Below the pieces are notes generated by a model. The model was not told where the DNA came from. It was given only the letters and a program-made list of their open reading frames with translations, and searched no databases. A DNA stretch of 64,000 nucleotides from Vicinamibacterales bacterium (lineage in GTDB: Bacteria; Acidobacteriota; Vicinamibacteria; Vicinamibacterales; UBA8438): contig CATQHX010000010.1 of assembly GCA_958296065.1 (NCBI GenBank), positions 124,001 through 188,000 on the forward strand, read 5' to 3'. Shown here in pieces: positions 1 to 9,352 of this stretch; the stretch's first letter is position 1; every line of letters begins with the position of its first letter. The translations under genes and the position numbers were made by a program.

Positions 1-2
1 CG

Positions 3-707
3 CACCGGATCTTCGAGCGGCAGTTCCGGCGCTCACGGATCCCGGTGGGTGACGGCTTCCTGCGGCGCGTCGTGCCTGCCATCGTGGCGGAGTCGCCGGA
101 GTTGGCCGGCGAGGCGGCCGACAGCTCCACCGCGCCGGCCGAGCTGCTGCAACTCTATCTGCTCATAAACGGGCAGCTCCGGGAGAGCAACCGCGCGGCC
201 ATAGCCTCGCTGGCGGCCGAGACCGCTCCCCGGCAGCTCTGGAGCGGCCCTTTCCGGCAACTGGCCAACTCGCAGGTCGAGTCGGGCTTCGCCGATCATC
301 GGACGTACCTGTACGACGGGAACGAAATCGACCAGCAGGTGCATCTCGGGTTCGACCTCGCATCGACGGCCAACGCGCCGGTGCGCGCCTCGAACGCGGG
401 CACGGTGATCTTCGCCGAATACCTCGGCATCTTCGGCCGCTGTGTCGTCATCGACCACGGCATGGGACTCCAGTCGCTGTACGCCCACCTGTCGTCCATC
501 GACGTCACGCCCGGCATGCCCGTCGACCGCGGCCAACAGATTGGCCTGAGCGGGCAAACCGGCCTGGCCGGCGGCGACCACCTGCACTTCGCGATGCTGC
601 TGCAGGGGCGGCCGGTGACGCCGATGGAGTGGTGGGACGAGCACTGGATAGAGGATCGGTTGCTGCGGAAGCTGCGGGAAGCAACCGGCACACCGACCTC
701 CAGGTGA
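3..707 (+). CDS. M23-family (LytM-like) metallopeptidase, C-terminal part, cut by window edge
   Basis: This is the 3' part of a gene that begins left of the window; the frame is open from base 3. The C-terminal half is a LytM/M23 fold. Zinc-ligand motifs are visible as HLGFDL (about 342-359) and HLHF (about 579-590). Between them lie strands typical of the family, including VVIDHG and YAHLS. M23 enzymes cleave glycyl or D-amino peptide cross-links in peptidoglycan, usually in the periplasm, or act as inactive amidase activators. All ligands are present, so activity is plausible. The N-terminal part seen here is helical with no clear domain; signal peptide and true start are outside. It is followed by the cupredoxin gene after 112 bases. 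Confidence 0.85.
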   Translation, partial: HRIFERQFRRSRIPVGDGFLRRVVPAIVAESPELAGEAADSSTAPAELLQLYLLINGQLRESNRAAIASLAAETAPRQLWSGPFRQLANSQVESGFADHRTYLYDGNEIDQQVHLGFDLASTANAPVRASNAGTVIFAEYLGIFGRCVVIDHGMGLQSLYAHLSSIDVTPGMPVDRGQQIGLSGQTGLAGGDHLHFAMLLQGRPVTPMEWWDEHWIEDRLLRKLREATGTPTSR

Positions 708-819
708 CCGGCGCACCCGACTGCCGATATAATTGAAGGGTTTTGCTAGGTATCCGGGAACGCCCAGATTGCGTGCATCCCGGTTTCTCGCTTATCCACT
801 TCCGCGCAGGAGAAGCTCG

Positions 820-1596
820 ATGCGACACCGTACACTTTGGATCATCGTCTCGCTAGCCGCGATCGTGGTCGCCGGCGCGTGCAATTCCCGCTCCGACGTA
901 CCGCCCGTCTCGATCATCCCGGAAGGCGGCGGGGCGGCGGCCAACGCGATCGGCGAAACCGGCACCAGTACCGTCAGCGGTTCCATCACCCTCCAGGGCA
1001 CACCCCCGGCGGCCGAGACCATCCGCATGAACTCGGATCCGGTCTGCGTCAAGGCAGCGACGAACACCGAGACCGAGTACTACGTGGTCGGCGACGGCGG
1101 CGGGCTCGGCAACGTCTTCGTCTACGTCAAGGAAGGCCTGTCCGGTTCGTACCCGGCCTCCACCGAGACCGTCACCCTCGACCAGCAGGGCTGCCGCTAT
1201 ACGCCGCATGTCTTCGGCGTGCAGGTCGGCCAGACGGTGCAGATCACCAACTCCGACCCGACGCTGCACAACATCCACGCCACCCCGGCCATGAACGCGG
1301 AGTTCAACACCGGCCAACCGATTCAGGGCATGTCCATGGAGCGGACGTTCGACGAGGTCGAGGTCATGGTTCCGTTCAAGTGCGACGTGCACGGCTGGAT
1401 GAACGCTTACGTCGGCGTGCTCAGTCACCCGTACTTCGCCACGACCGGGCCCGACGGCGCGTTCGACCTCAGCAGCCTGCCGGCCGGCAACTACGTCGTC
1501 GCGGCCTGGCACGAAATGCTGGGTGAGCAGACGCAGAACGTAACGGTCGGCGACGGCGCGACCGCCGAGGTTTCTTTCACGTTCACCGTCGGCTAG
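820..1596 (+). CDS. Cupredoxin-like lipoprotein with carboxypeptidase-regulatory-like tail
   Basis: The start is ATG 820, preceded by AGGAG at 808-812; an upstream in-frame start would add a poor leader. The 258-residue product starts with a lipoprotein signal peptide (lipobox VAGAC, Cys21). Residues about 125-202 resemble a blue-copper (plastocyanin-like) fold with candidate copper ligands His150 or His153, Cys188, His191 and Met194 in CDVHGWM. Residues 205-258 read like a carboxypeptidase-regulatory beta-sandwich (DGAFDLSSLPAGNY). Expected place: anchored on the outer face of a membrane, electron transfer or copper handling. Genes for haem A and haem O synthesis follow directly, so a role with a haem-copper oxidase is a reasonable inference. 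Confidence 0.8.
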   Translation: MRHRTLWIIVSLAAIVVAGACNSRSDVPPVSIIPEGGGAAANAIGETGTSTVSGSITLQGTPPAAETIRMNSDPVCVKAATNTETEYYVVGDGGGLGNVFVYVKEGLSGSYPASTETVTLDQQGCRYTPHVFGVQVGQTVQITNSDPTLHNIHATPAMNAEFNTGQPIQGMSMERTFDEVEVMVPFKCDVHGWMNAYVGVLSHPYFATTGPDGAFDLSSLPAGNYVVAAWHEMLGEQTQNVTVGDGATAEVSFTFTVG

Positions 1597-1645
1597 GAGT
1601 CCGCGCCGTAGAACGCAACGGAGCGAGTTCTGCGGCGCAAGCTCC
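1595..1645 (+). terminator. Long hairpin right after the cupredoxin stop codon
   Basis: Bases 1603-1614 and 1627-1638 form a 12-pair stem (one G-T pair) with a 12-base loop; AGGAG (1595-1599) and CTCCT (1641-1645) can extend it. It begins at the stop codon. There is no T-run after it, so it may be a Rho-independent-like terminator without tail, or an RNA-stabilising structure. Confidence 0.5.
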
Positions 1646-1710
1646 TGGGGCGGTGGGGGCTGGGGCCGAACCCGGTTTGGCGGCGCTAGTCGAAGCAGCG
1701 AACCGGTTGG

Positions 1711-1739
1711 CCGAGGCGTCCTCGCACAGGACGCCTCGG
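1711..1739 (+). terminator. Perfect 12-bp hairpin upstream of ctaA
   Basis: CCGAGGCGTCCT (1711-1722) and AGGACGCCTCGG (1728-1739) pair perfectly around a five-base CGCAC loop. It lies 38 bases before the ctaA start. No T-tract follows. It could end transcription from the cupredoxin gene or control ctaA translation. Confidence 0.5.
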
Positions 1740-1777
1740 TCGCGCGCCTTCCCCCGCGACCCTGGCGGTCTCCTCTC

Positions 1778-2761
1778 ATGCGCTGGCTGCACTACTACCT
1801 GAGCTTCTGCGCGGCGGCATCGCTGCTGCTGATCGTCGCCGGAGGTCTGGTCACCAGCACGGGTTCGGGGCTGGCCGTGCCCGACTGGCCGAACACCTAC
1901 GGCACCTTCATGTTCGCGTTCCCGCTGTCGCAGATGGTCGGCGGCATCTTCTACGAGCATGGCCACCGTCTCATCGCCAGCACTGTCGGCCTGCTGACGA
2001 TCGGGTTGTCCGTCTGGATCGCGGTCGTCGAGCCCCGCCGCTGGGTCCGCCGCCTGGGCTGGACCGCCCTGGCCGCGGTCGTCATCCAGGGGCTGCTGGG
2101 CGGAATCACCGTTCTGTATTTCCTGCCGGCGCCGATCTCGATCAGCCATGCGGGACTTGCGCAACTCTTCTTCGCGCTCGTCGTGAGTCTCACCCTGTTC
2201 ACCTCGCCGGGCTGGCGATCGGGATCGCCGGCGTTCGCCGCACGAGACGATCGCGTCTTGTCGCGGCTCGCGCTGGCGGCTCCGGTCGTCATTTTCGGAC
2301 AGATTCTGCTCGGGGCCACGATGCGGCATACCGGGGCCGGACTTGCGATCCCGGACTTTCCCCTGGCGTTCGGGCACCTTCTGCCTCCGGAGTGGACCGC
2401 CGGCATCGCGATCCACTTCGCCCATCGCGTCGGCGCACTGGCGGTGACGACGATTGCGCTGGCCACGGCGGGCCACCTGCTGTTCCATCACCGGGAGCAA
2501 CGCGAGCTGACGAACCCGGCTTTCCTGCTCACCGTGCTCGTGCTGGTGCAGGTGGGCCTGGGGGCCTGGACGGTGTTGAGCGGCAGGCAGGTAGCAGTGA
2601 ACACCGCCCACGTCGCAGTGGGTGCGGTCACGCTCGCCACCTCCCTCGTGCTGGCGCTGCGAGTACACCGGAGCTGGTTTGGGGATGCCTCCGGCGACAG
2701 TCGACGCGCATCGCGACCCGCCGTGGAGGCGATGGGCAGCGGCTCGGAGGCACGGGCGTGA
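1778..2761 (+). CDS. ctaA: Haem A synthase (CtaA/COX15 family)
   Basis: The 327-residue integral membrane protein fits the length of the family and has about eight hydrophobic segments. Conserved haem-binding and catalytic histidines are visible: EHGHR (60-64), His124 in SISHAG, His217 in FAHR and His279 in NTAHV. The acidic EHGHR loop is the hallmark of the first four-helix bundle. Haem A synthase oxidises the C8 methyl of haem O to a formyl group in the cytoplasmic membrane to supply haem-copper oxidases. The start ATG 1778 gives the expected RWLHYY N-terminus. Its stop overlaps the GTG start of ctaB, so the two are translationally coupled. Confidence 0.93.
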   Translation: MRWLHYYLSFCAAASLLLIVAGGLVTSTGSGLAVPDWPNTYGTFMFAFPLSQMVGGIFYEHGHRLIASTVGLLTIGLSVWIAVVEPRRWVRRLGWTALAAVVIQGLLGGITVLYFLPAPISISHAGLAQLFFALVVSLTLFTSPGWRSGSPAFAARDDRVLSRLALAAPVVIFGQILLGATMRHTGAGLAIPDFPLAFGHLLPPEWTAGIAIHFAHRVGALAVTTIALATAGHLLFHHREQRELTNPAFLLTVLVLVQVGLGAWTVLSGRQVAVNTAHVAVGAVTLATSLVLALRVHRSWFGDASGDSRRASRPAVEAMGSGSEARA

Positions 2762-3648
2762 AGGGCAGCACGGCAACGCTGGCCATGGTGCCGCATCGGG
2801 TCGCCGACTTCCTGGCGCTCACGAAGCCGCGGCTCAACTCGCTGGTCGTCGCCACCGCGGGCGTCGGGTACTACCTCGGAGCCGGCGCAGCGCCCGACCT
2901 CGCCGTGGCGCTGCACGTGCTGGTGGGGTCGGCCCTCGTGGCGGGTGGTGCCGCCGCCTTCAACCAGGTCGCCGAACGGGACATAGACGAGGTCATGCAG
3001 CGCACACGGCTGCGACCGATGGCGACCGGTCGACTCACCCCGGTCGAAGGCAGGCTGTTCGCCGTCACCCTCAGCGTAGCGGGGCTGCTCGAGCTGGTGT
3101 TGCGGGTCAACGCCCTTGCCGCCGCGGTGGCCCTTGCGACGCTGGTCAGCTATGCCGCCGTCTATACGCCACTCAAGCGGCGGACACCCTGGGCGACGCT
3201 GATCGGCGCGGTGCCGGGCGCACTGCCGCCCGTGATCGGATGGACCGCGGCGCGCGGCGCGCTGACCGTGGAGGCGTGGATCCTGTTCGGCATCGTCTTC
3301 CTCTGGCAACTGCCGCACTTCCACGCGCTGTCCTGGCTATACCGGGACGATTTCGGTCGAGCCGGCCTGCCGCTGGTGGCCACCCGCGATCCCGACGGCC
3401 GGCGAACGGCTCGGCAGGCTCTCGTGCCTGCCGTCGCGCTCGTCCCTCTGAGCCTGGCGCCGGCCCAGGTCGGGATGACCGGACCGCACCACGTCGCGGT
3501 GGCCGGCGTCCTGAGCGTGGTGTTCCTCACGCTCGCCATCCGTTTTCTCAACCGGCGCTCCGAGACCCGGGCACGGACCCTGTTCATCGGGTCGTTGGTC
3601 TATTTGCCGCTGTTCTGGGCATCGCTGCTTGCGGGGCTCGCGCTCTGA
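2758..3648 (+). CDS. ctaB: Protoheme IX farnesyltransferase (haem O synthase)
   Basis: This 296-residue UbiA-superfamily prenyltransferase starts at GTG 2758, overlapping the ctaA stop as GTGA. The first Asp-rich motif is NQVAERDIDEVMQRT (69-83), followed by RLRPMATGRL; the second polar motif is YRDDF (195-199). About eight or nine membrane segments are visible. The enzyme attaches a farnesyl group to the vinyl at C2 of protohaem, making haem O, the substrate of CtaA. Gene order ctaA-ctaB with overlap points to one operon for haem A supply. Confidence 0.95.
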   Translation: MKGSTATLAMVPHRVADFLALTKPRLNSLVVATAGVGYYLGAGAAPDLAVALHVLVGSALVAGGAAAFNQVAERDIDEVMQRTRLRPMATGRLTPVEGRLFAVTLSVAGLLELVLRVNALAAAVALATLVSYAAVYTPLKRRTPWATLIGAVPGALPPVIGWTAARGALTVEAWILFGIVFLWQLPHFHALSWLYRDDFGRAGLPLVATRDPDGRRTARQALVPAVALVPLSLAPAQVGMTGPHHVAVAGVLSVVFLTLAIRFLNRRSETRARTLFIGSLVYLPLFWASLLAGLAL

Positions 3649-3657
3649 GGTACCCGC

Positions 3658-4074
3658 TTGCCTGAGGTCACCGATCTTCCGGGCGTCAACGCCGCGCTGA
3701 ACGCCATCTCGGCACTGCTGCTGTCGATCGGGTACGTCATGATCCGCAGCGGCCGTGCCGATCGTCACCGCGCGTGCATGCTCGCCGCCTGCGCCACCTC
3801 CACACTCTTCCTTGCCTCGTACGTCGTCTACCACCTCAACGTCGGTTCCGTAGCGTTCACGGGACGGGGACCGATCCGCGTCGTCTACTTCACGGTGCTG
3901 ATCAGCCACATCGTGCTCGCGGCGTCGATTCTGCCGCTGGCTCTCCTCACGCTGATCCGAGCACTGCGTGAGCGCTTCGCCGCCCATGCGGCCATCGCAC
4001 GCTGGACATTGCCGATCTGGCTCTACGTGTCGGTCACCGGTGTGGTCGTCTACTGGATGCTGTATCGGATGTGA
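3658..4074 (+). CDS. DUF420 family membrane protein
   Basis: The product has 138 residues and starts at TTG 3658, nine bases after ctaB. It has four hydrophobic segments and the polar pattern of DUF420: GYVMIRSGRADRHR near the N-terminus, SYVVYHLN, and a His in LISHIVLA. DUF420 proteins are found next to cytochrome oxidase assembly genes in many bacteria and are thought to help oxidase biogenesis; the exact role is not established. Operon position after ctaA-ctaB supports that link. Confidence 0.88.
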   Translation: MPEVTDLPGVNAALNAISALLLSIGYVMIRSGRADRHRACMLAACATSTLFLASYVVYHLNVGSVAFTGRGPIRVVYFTVLISHIVLAASILPLALLTLIRALRERFAAHAAIARWTLPIWLYVSVTGVVVYWMLYRM

Positions 4075-4283
4075 CCGGCCTTCCCGCTGGACGCGCCGGC
4101 GGCAGATGCGCGCCGCACTCGCGTGGCGACGCGGGAGCCGCTTCGCGCCGCTGGGAGTCCGTGGTGAAATCTCGGGCTGAAGGTCAACCCATTTATTTTC
4201 AGTCGTTTAGGTGGCTGCCCCCAGCGGCCGTGTGCATTTCCGTGCACAATTTGTGATCCGACTGTACCGGACTATTCTAGCCC

Positions 4284-4530
4284 TCTGCGGAGCTGCGGAC
4301 CTGCGGACGTAACCGTTCGGTGAACCCGGTATGGACATGGGAGCGGGCCAACCGGACGCTGGCGTTGTCGACGGCCAGTACCGGTCGAATGTCCCTGCGC
4401 AGGGAGAGCGCCGGACAGGATTGGCTCGCTGTGCGGACGATGCTTGCCCGACTGCCGGAACGCCGGATACCGGCTTGAGCGAACGCTTACCTGCGGACCT
4501 GCGGACCTGCGGACTGCGGACTGCGGACGG
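4284..4530. repeat. Short GCGGACCT-type tandem repeats in a gene-poor stretch
   Basis: Unit CTGCGGAC is repeated three times at 4491-4514, then shortens to seven-base TGCGGAC units up to 4530. A smaller cluster of the same unit sits at 4284-4309. The stretch 4075-4544 contains no gene I can support. These units look like slippage-prone microsatellite sequence, not CRISPR: there are no regular spacers. Confidence 0.6.
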
Positions 4531-4544
4531 ATCCCGCGGTCGTC

Positions 4545-4670
4545 GAGCCGATAGCGTTCGTGCAGGCGCCCGAGCGCTTCGAGCACGTCGGGAAACGGCT
4601 TCAGCCGCTCGATGCACGAGACGAGCCAGCGCACCTCGTCGTGGGTATGGTCGATGCCTCGGTGGCGTGC
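4545..4670 (-). pseudogene. HAD-superfamily (haloacid dehalogenase type) remnant
   Basis: On the minus strand a short stretch reads ERLKPFPDVLEALGRLHERY, a close match in pattern to the helical part of type II haloacid dehalogenases just before their LSNGD motif. The reading then runs into the tandem repeat region and the catalytic motifs are missing. It is best read as a surviving fragment. It lies directly downstream of the broken permease and may have been part of the original chromosome. The assignment rests on one motif only. Confidence 0.4.
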
Positions 4671-4679
4671 ATGACGTCG

Positions 4680-7048
4680 CTATTCTGCCCGCAGGGCTGT
4701 CATCGGGTCGAGCCGGGCAGCCCGGCGCGCGGGAACCGCCGAAGCGGCCAGCGCGGCGAGGGCGACGACGAGGGCGACCGTGGCGAACGTGCCTGCATCG
4801 TACGGTCCGACCCCGTAGAGCAGGCCAGCGAGACTCCGGCCGGTGGCGGCAGCCATCGTCGTGCCCGCGACGAGGCCGACCGCGGTCACGCCCAGGCTGC
4901 TTCCCATGACCAGCCGGACGAGCCGGCCCGGCGACGCGCCGACCGCGGCGCGTATGGCCAGCTCCCGGCGCCGTTCCGCGACGCTCCGGGCCAAGGTGCC
5001 GAAGAGACCGGCCATGGCGACGGCCAGCGCGAGCGCCGCGAAGCCGGCCGCCGGCACGACGCGCAGCCGCCGCTCGGCGATCGTGCCGGCGGCATGGTCC
5101 GCGAGCGTGCGCACCTACGGAATCGGCAGCGACGGGTTCAAGGTACGGATGAGATCGCGAACCGCCGGGACCAGCGCCGCCGGATCGCCGGTGGTCCGCA
5201 CGACGAGGTGCGCTACGCCGGTCGGCGCACGCCGCCACGGGACGTACATCGAGCCCGCCCGCGGCGCGTCGAGGCCCCGGTGCTTCACGTCGCCGACGAC
5301 CGCCACGACCGGCGAGTCTCCGCGGGCGATGCCCAGGACATCGAAGTCGTAGATCATCGGACGGCCCACCGGATCCTGGTTCGGATAGGCGAAACGCGCG
5401 GCGGTCTCGCTCAGCATCACCGGGGACACCTCCGCGAGATCGTCGCCGGCATCGAATCTGCGACCGGCCGCGAGCGGCGTGCCCAGGGCCTCGAAGTAGC
5501 CGGCCGTGACCGTGCCGAAAGAGAGTGTGACGTACTCGGCGCGGGTCGCACTCTCGAAGAACATGCTGACCATCAGCGGCGCCTCGTCGGGAGGCAGCAG
5601 GCTGCCCACCCCGGCCGCCTGCACCCCGGACAGCCCGCGTACCCTCTCCAGCAGCGTGTCGACGAACGCCGTTGCGGCGCCCCCGTCGATGAACATCCTG
5701 TCGGCGAGCATCAGTCGCGCGGTCAGCGCCCGTCGCGATTCGAAACCACTATCTTCGTCGAGCAACCGGTCGACGGTGCGGACGAGCAGCCCGGTTCCGG
5801 TCAGCAGGACGATGGACAACGCGATCTGGGCGGCCACCAATCCGGCGCGCAGGCGCCTGGTCGTCGGCGAACCGGTCGCGAACGCCCCGCCTCGCGGGAC
5901 GGCAGCGTCACGTCTCGTGGCCGTGAACGTGGAAGCGCCGCCGCAGACCACGCCGACCAGCAGAGTCAGAACCAGACCCGTCAGGACGACCGGGAGGTCG
6001 ATGGCGACGCCGTCGAGGCGTGGCGTGACGCCGGCGGCCGTGGCCGTGAACAGCCGCAGACCGGCCCAGGCCGCCGCGAGGCCCAGGACAGGCCGCCGAG
6101 GGCCAACGCCAGACCCTCGACCAGCGCGGCCCGGACCAGTCGCGCCCTACCGGCCCCGAGAGCGATCCGGACGGCGAACTCCCGGCTCCGCACGACCGAG
6201 CGCCCGATGAGAAGGGTTACTGTATTCGCGCACGAGACGACCAGCACCAGCATCGCCGCCGCGATCGACACCCGGACCACCGGCCGCGCGCTTCCGAGCA
6301 GGGTCTCTTCCACCGACCTGACCGCGGCGCTCCAGGCCTCGCCGCTGATCTCGCGCGCGACCCGGTCGGCGTCGTCCCCGGCGTGGGCGATGGTCGTGCC
6401 CTCGGGCATGCGCCCCACGAGGCGATATCCACCCGAACCCTCCGGTACTACCAGCCACACGTCGACGTCGGCCGACGGAAACGCGAAGTCATCCCCCATG
6501 ACCGCGGCCACGTCGTAACGACGGTTCCCGACCGTCACCGCCTGGCCGAGGGCGGACCGGCCGGTGTCGTCCTCCATCGCGCGTGCCAGGGGCGTACTGA
6601 CCACGGCCCGGGCGTCAGCCCCCGGGAACCGGGACCTGACGCCCTCCGCGGCCGGCGCGCCGAGCACCTCGAAGAAGTCCTCGCTGACCGTGGCCACCTC
6701 CAGAACGCGGGTCGGCCCCACGCCCCGCACCACGCGTTCCCGCGCGTCGTAGCCGGCCACACGGGCTGTCCGTAGCCGTTGGTTCCACTCGTCGATCTCG
6801 TCGAATCCGACACGATGTTCCAGGCCGTCCTCTTCGTACACCTCCGCTATGGTGATCAGCCGGTCGGCGGCGACGTAGGGAAGCGGGCGCCAGAGCACCC
6901 CGTAGGCGACGGCGAGCACGGCGGTGTTGATGCCCAGACCCAGTGCCAGAATCCCTGCCGCCAACACGAACACCCCCGGATGTCGCACCAGCGAGCGGGC
7001 GACGTATCGTACGTCGTGGGCAATCGACTCGAGCATCGGGAACTCCAT
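4680..7048 (-). pseudogene. ADOP-type MacB/FtsX permease, broken by a frameshift and an in-frame stop
   Basis: The frame starts at ATG 7048 (MEFPMLES) and carries an N-terminal FtsX-like helix (FVLAAGILALGLGINTAVLAVAYG), a MacB periplasmic core, and a permease block with ERRRELAIRAAVGAS near the C-terminus, ending DPMTALRAE. This architecture is that of acidobacterial duplicated orphan permeases, which lack an adjacent ATPase. The gene is damaged twice: a frameshift near 6088-6098, where sense continues in another frame as PVLGLAAAW, and a TAG codon at 5115-5117, after which the same frame continues as VRTLADH. Without sequencing error it cannot give a full-length protein. Such permeases export small molecules or take part in envelope stress. 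Confidence 0.85.
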
Positions 7049-7059
7049 CTCGTCCCCGC

Positions 7060-7106
7060 AATTCTGCCCGCAAGGCAGCCGCCGGGTCGAGCCCGGCGGA
7101 CTCGGA
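7060..7106 (-). pseudogene. Tail of a second ADOP permease
   Basis: Immediately upstream of the permease start, the minus strand encodes AGLDPAAALRAE, the conserved C-terminal signature of ADOP permeases, with the stop codon lost. DNA here matches the end of the permease at 4681-4720. It suggests that a second tandem copy was deleted down to its last codons. Confidence 0.55.
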
Positions 7107-7207
7107 GAACGCGGGCCGTCGCCGCCCGCCACGTTCCGGCGACCGGCCCCGACGGCTACAGATCGGGACCGGAACTTCCGATACCTGTAACACACGGGAG
7201 GTTGCAG

Positions 7208-7423
7208 ATGGCAAAGTTCATGGCCTGCCACGAGACCCGCACTCTGCGCCCCGGCTTCATCCCCATCGGAGACGTCACCAGAGTCGAGCCTGATGACCCG
7301 GCACGGGCGTTCTTCGCCTTTACGACGATCACGTTGAAGTCCGGCGAACGGGTTCACGTCACGGAACAGCCGGCCATGGTGCGCTGCATGGCGTACAACC
7401 CCCTGTGGATGATCGACGCGTAG
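7208..7423 (+). CDS. Small hypothetical protein (71 aa)
   Basis: ATG 7208 follows a good ribosome site (GGGAGG at about 7198-7203). The 71-residue product starts MAKFMACHETRTLRPGF and contains two short beta-like stretches, AFFAFTTITLKSG and RVHVTEQ. It has no signal peptide or membrane segment. I do not recognise the family. It stands alone between the divergent permease pseudogene and other decayed genes. The start signal and protein-like composition suggest it is real; the function is unknown. Confidence 0.5.
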   Translation: MAKFMACHETRTLRPGFIPIGDVTRVEPDDPARAFFAFTTITLKSGERVHVTEQPAMVRCMAYNPLWMIDA

Positions 7424-7482
7424 GTCAACCGGGACACCGATGACGCTTCGGGCCTCGCGCGACCACAGCCGCATGGAGATCC

Positions 7483-7590
7483 CTGGAGACCCGGATCCGC
7501 TCGGCCGCCGACATACGGCCCGCGCTCACCGCGCGGGACGCGGTGGACGCCATGCGCGTCGCGTTCGGCGAGCTTCTCGAGGCTCCCTGA
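7483..7590 (+). pseudogene. Possible C-terminal gene fragment
   Basis: The plus strand reads RSAADIRPALTARDAVDAMR and ends GELLEAP before a TGA at 7588-7590, a helix-rich pattern more protein-like than its surroundings, but without a start. It looks like the last 35 codons of a lost enzyme. The family cannot be told. The rest of 7424-7621 shows nothing else. Confidence 0.25.
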
Positions 7591-7621
7591 CACCCACCGG
7601 GACCGTGATACGCTGCCTCCG

Positions 7622-8147
7622 ATGGACACCCACGCGGCCGTGAGGATGCTGACCGCCGCTGGCGCGGAGGAGGCGCTTGCCGTCGCCGTTGGTCGATGTT
7701 GCTCAGAACGCCGCCGCTGACCACGGTCGCGGGTTGGCCACTCGCTCCGATCTGCGCGAAGTGCAGCGGGCGGATCTGGCGGCCCTTGAGGCCCGGCTGA
7801 CGTGGCGTTTCGCCGGTGAGATACTGGCGCAGACACTCGCGATTCTCGGCGGCGTGGTCGCGATCCTGCGCCTCCTGGATTCACCCCTACCGACCGACGG
7901 GGCCCGCCGGAACGCGAAGCTGGGTGCGCTCGTTACCCTCGCCGAGGCTCGGGAACTGGTACCCACCATTCCGGCCGGGAATCTGCGAGACGTAATCTGG
8001 CGATCCGTTCAGGGCTTCCTTTCTCATCGCAAAGCAGTCCTCGGCGCTCTTCGTCGAAGGACCGACTGGCGCCGCCCAGACCGGAGCGACCCGTTCGGCG
8101 AGCCGACGTCGGTCGAGGCCGGCCCGTCCGGCAGGATCCACCAGTGA
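7622..8147 (+). pseudogene. Small coiled-coil membrane protein (DUF1640-like), frameshifted
   Basis: From ATG 7622 the reading MDTHAAVRMLTAAGAEEA runs to about 7693, then sense continues one frame over as VDVAQNAAADHGRGLATRSD and on through a coiled coil (LREVQRADLAALEARLTWRF) into one membrane segment (ILAQTLAILGGVVAILRLL, ending near 7880). A single extra G near 7693 explains the break. The original product would be about 85-90 residues: helix, coiled coil, C-terminal anchor, as in DUF1640-like proteins. The codons beyond 7890 look like read-through after loss of the stop. Confidence 0.5.
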
Positions 8148-8154
8148 GGGCAGA

Positions 8155-9345
8155 TTGACTACCTCGAGCGGAACGCCAATTCTGGTGTCAGAGACCTCCA
8201 GAACATTGCTCCGAGCCCCCAAGCGGTCGGAGCGCTGGTTGCAGGAACTCATCCACCGGCATCCGACGTGTCTACCGATGGACGAAATCGAGCCGGGCAT
8301 CGGGCGTCTGATCCCTGTTTGCATGGAGTTGCCCCTCCGCGTCGGCTGGGTTGACAACCTGTTCATCACGCCCGAGGGCAATCTAGTCATCGTTGAGGTG
8401 AAACTCTGGGGCAACCCCGAGGCTCGCCGCCAAGTCGTCGCACAGACCCTGGAGTACGCGACAGCGCTCTTCAAGCTCGACTACATCGAGTTGGAGGCCG
8501 CGGTCAGGAAGGCGGATTTGGGCGGAGAGAAGCCCCCGAAACACCTCTACAGCATGGTGGACGTAGCGGACGCTTTGCCCGAGAGCGAGTTCGCGGACCG
8601 CGTTTCGCGCAACCTGCGCGACGGACGGGTGGTCGTGTTGATCGTGGGCGATGAGATCCGCCCCGCAGCAGGTGAATTCGTGGCGGCGCTGCAGGCCCAT
8701 GCGAACTTCCACTTCACGTTCGCTCTCATCGAAATGCCGGTGTACACGTTACGCGGAACCAATGCTGCCAACGAGTACGTGGTCATGCCGCGAACGCTGC
8801 TGAAGACCGTCGAGGTACAGCGGTTCACCATACGGACGGAGGGCGGCGCTACTGTGGTCACGGACGCGGGAATAGATAAGCGAAAACCGTTGCGGCGGTC
8901 AACCATCTCGTCCAAGGAGTTCTCGGAGGCGATACGGGAACGTGCCCCCGACGTTCCCGACAAGCTGATGCAGTTTCTGGACGATGTGGCCGCTATCGAT
9001 GTGCGCGTCGAGTACCTCGCAGCGCTGAACCTCAAGTGGGATCAGCCGGCAGGCAAGCCCGTGAACCTTGGCACCGTGACGCGAAGCGGAGAGATCTGGA
9101 CTGACGCGACCTCCTGGACGGTGGACCGAGATCTGGCGGAAGAGTACAACCGGCGTCTCGCGCAACTCTTCGGCGGCAAGGTCAGGCACGGTACTACGGA
9201 GAAGGTGCCGAGGCTCTGGGTAGCTCGTCACGACGGCCCTCCGTTTCGTATCGAGGACGTGGCGGATCGGTTGTCTGCTTGGACTGGGATCATCGAAGAG
9301 TTCCAGAGCGCGGTGCGATTACGCGCCCAGGATCGCGAAACATGA
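8155..9345 (+). CDS. PD-(D/E)XK-type nuclease-like protein
   Basis: The start is TTG 8155, with GAGGGCAG just upstream. In the 396-residue product, residues about 45-101 carry a restriction-endonuclease-like core: GIGR (48-51), VGWVDNLF with Asp67, then NLVIVEVKLW with Glu81 and Lys83, and a following helix with QTLEYA. This D...ExK pattern is that of PD-(D/E)XK nucleases. The rest (about 120-396) is a mixed alpha/beta region I do not recognise. No methylase gene stands beside it except the dead remnant immediately downstream, which could be its former partner. A role in DNA restriction is an inference. Confidence 0.7.
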   Translation: MTTSSGTPILVSETSRTLLRAPKRSERWLQELIHRHPTCLPMDEIEPGIGRLIPVCMELPLRVGWVDNLFITPEGNLVIVEVKLWGNPEARRQVVAQTLEYATALFKLDYIELEAAVRKADLGGEKPPKHLYSMVDVADALPESEFADRVSRNLRDGRVVVLIVGDEIRPAAGEFVAALQAHANFHFTFALIEMPVYTLRGTNAANEYVVMPRTLLKTVEVQRFTIRTEGGATVVTDAGIDKRKPLRRSTISSKEFSEAIRERAPDVPDKLMQFLDDVAAIDVRVEYLAALNLKWDQPAGKPVNLGTVTRSGEIWTDATSWTVDRDLAEEYNRRLAQLFGGKVRHGTTEKVPRLWVARHDGPPFRIEDVADRLSAWTGIIEEFQSAVRLRAQDRET

Positions 9346-9352
9346 CCGAGGG

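Noticed and set aside
4284-4530. Possible CRISPR array
   Set aside because: Units are seven to eight bases and contiguous, with no spacers and no cas genes in the window.
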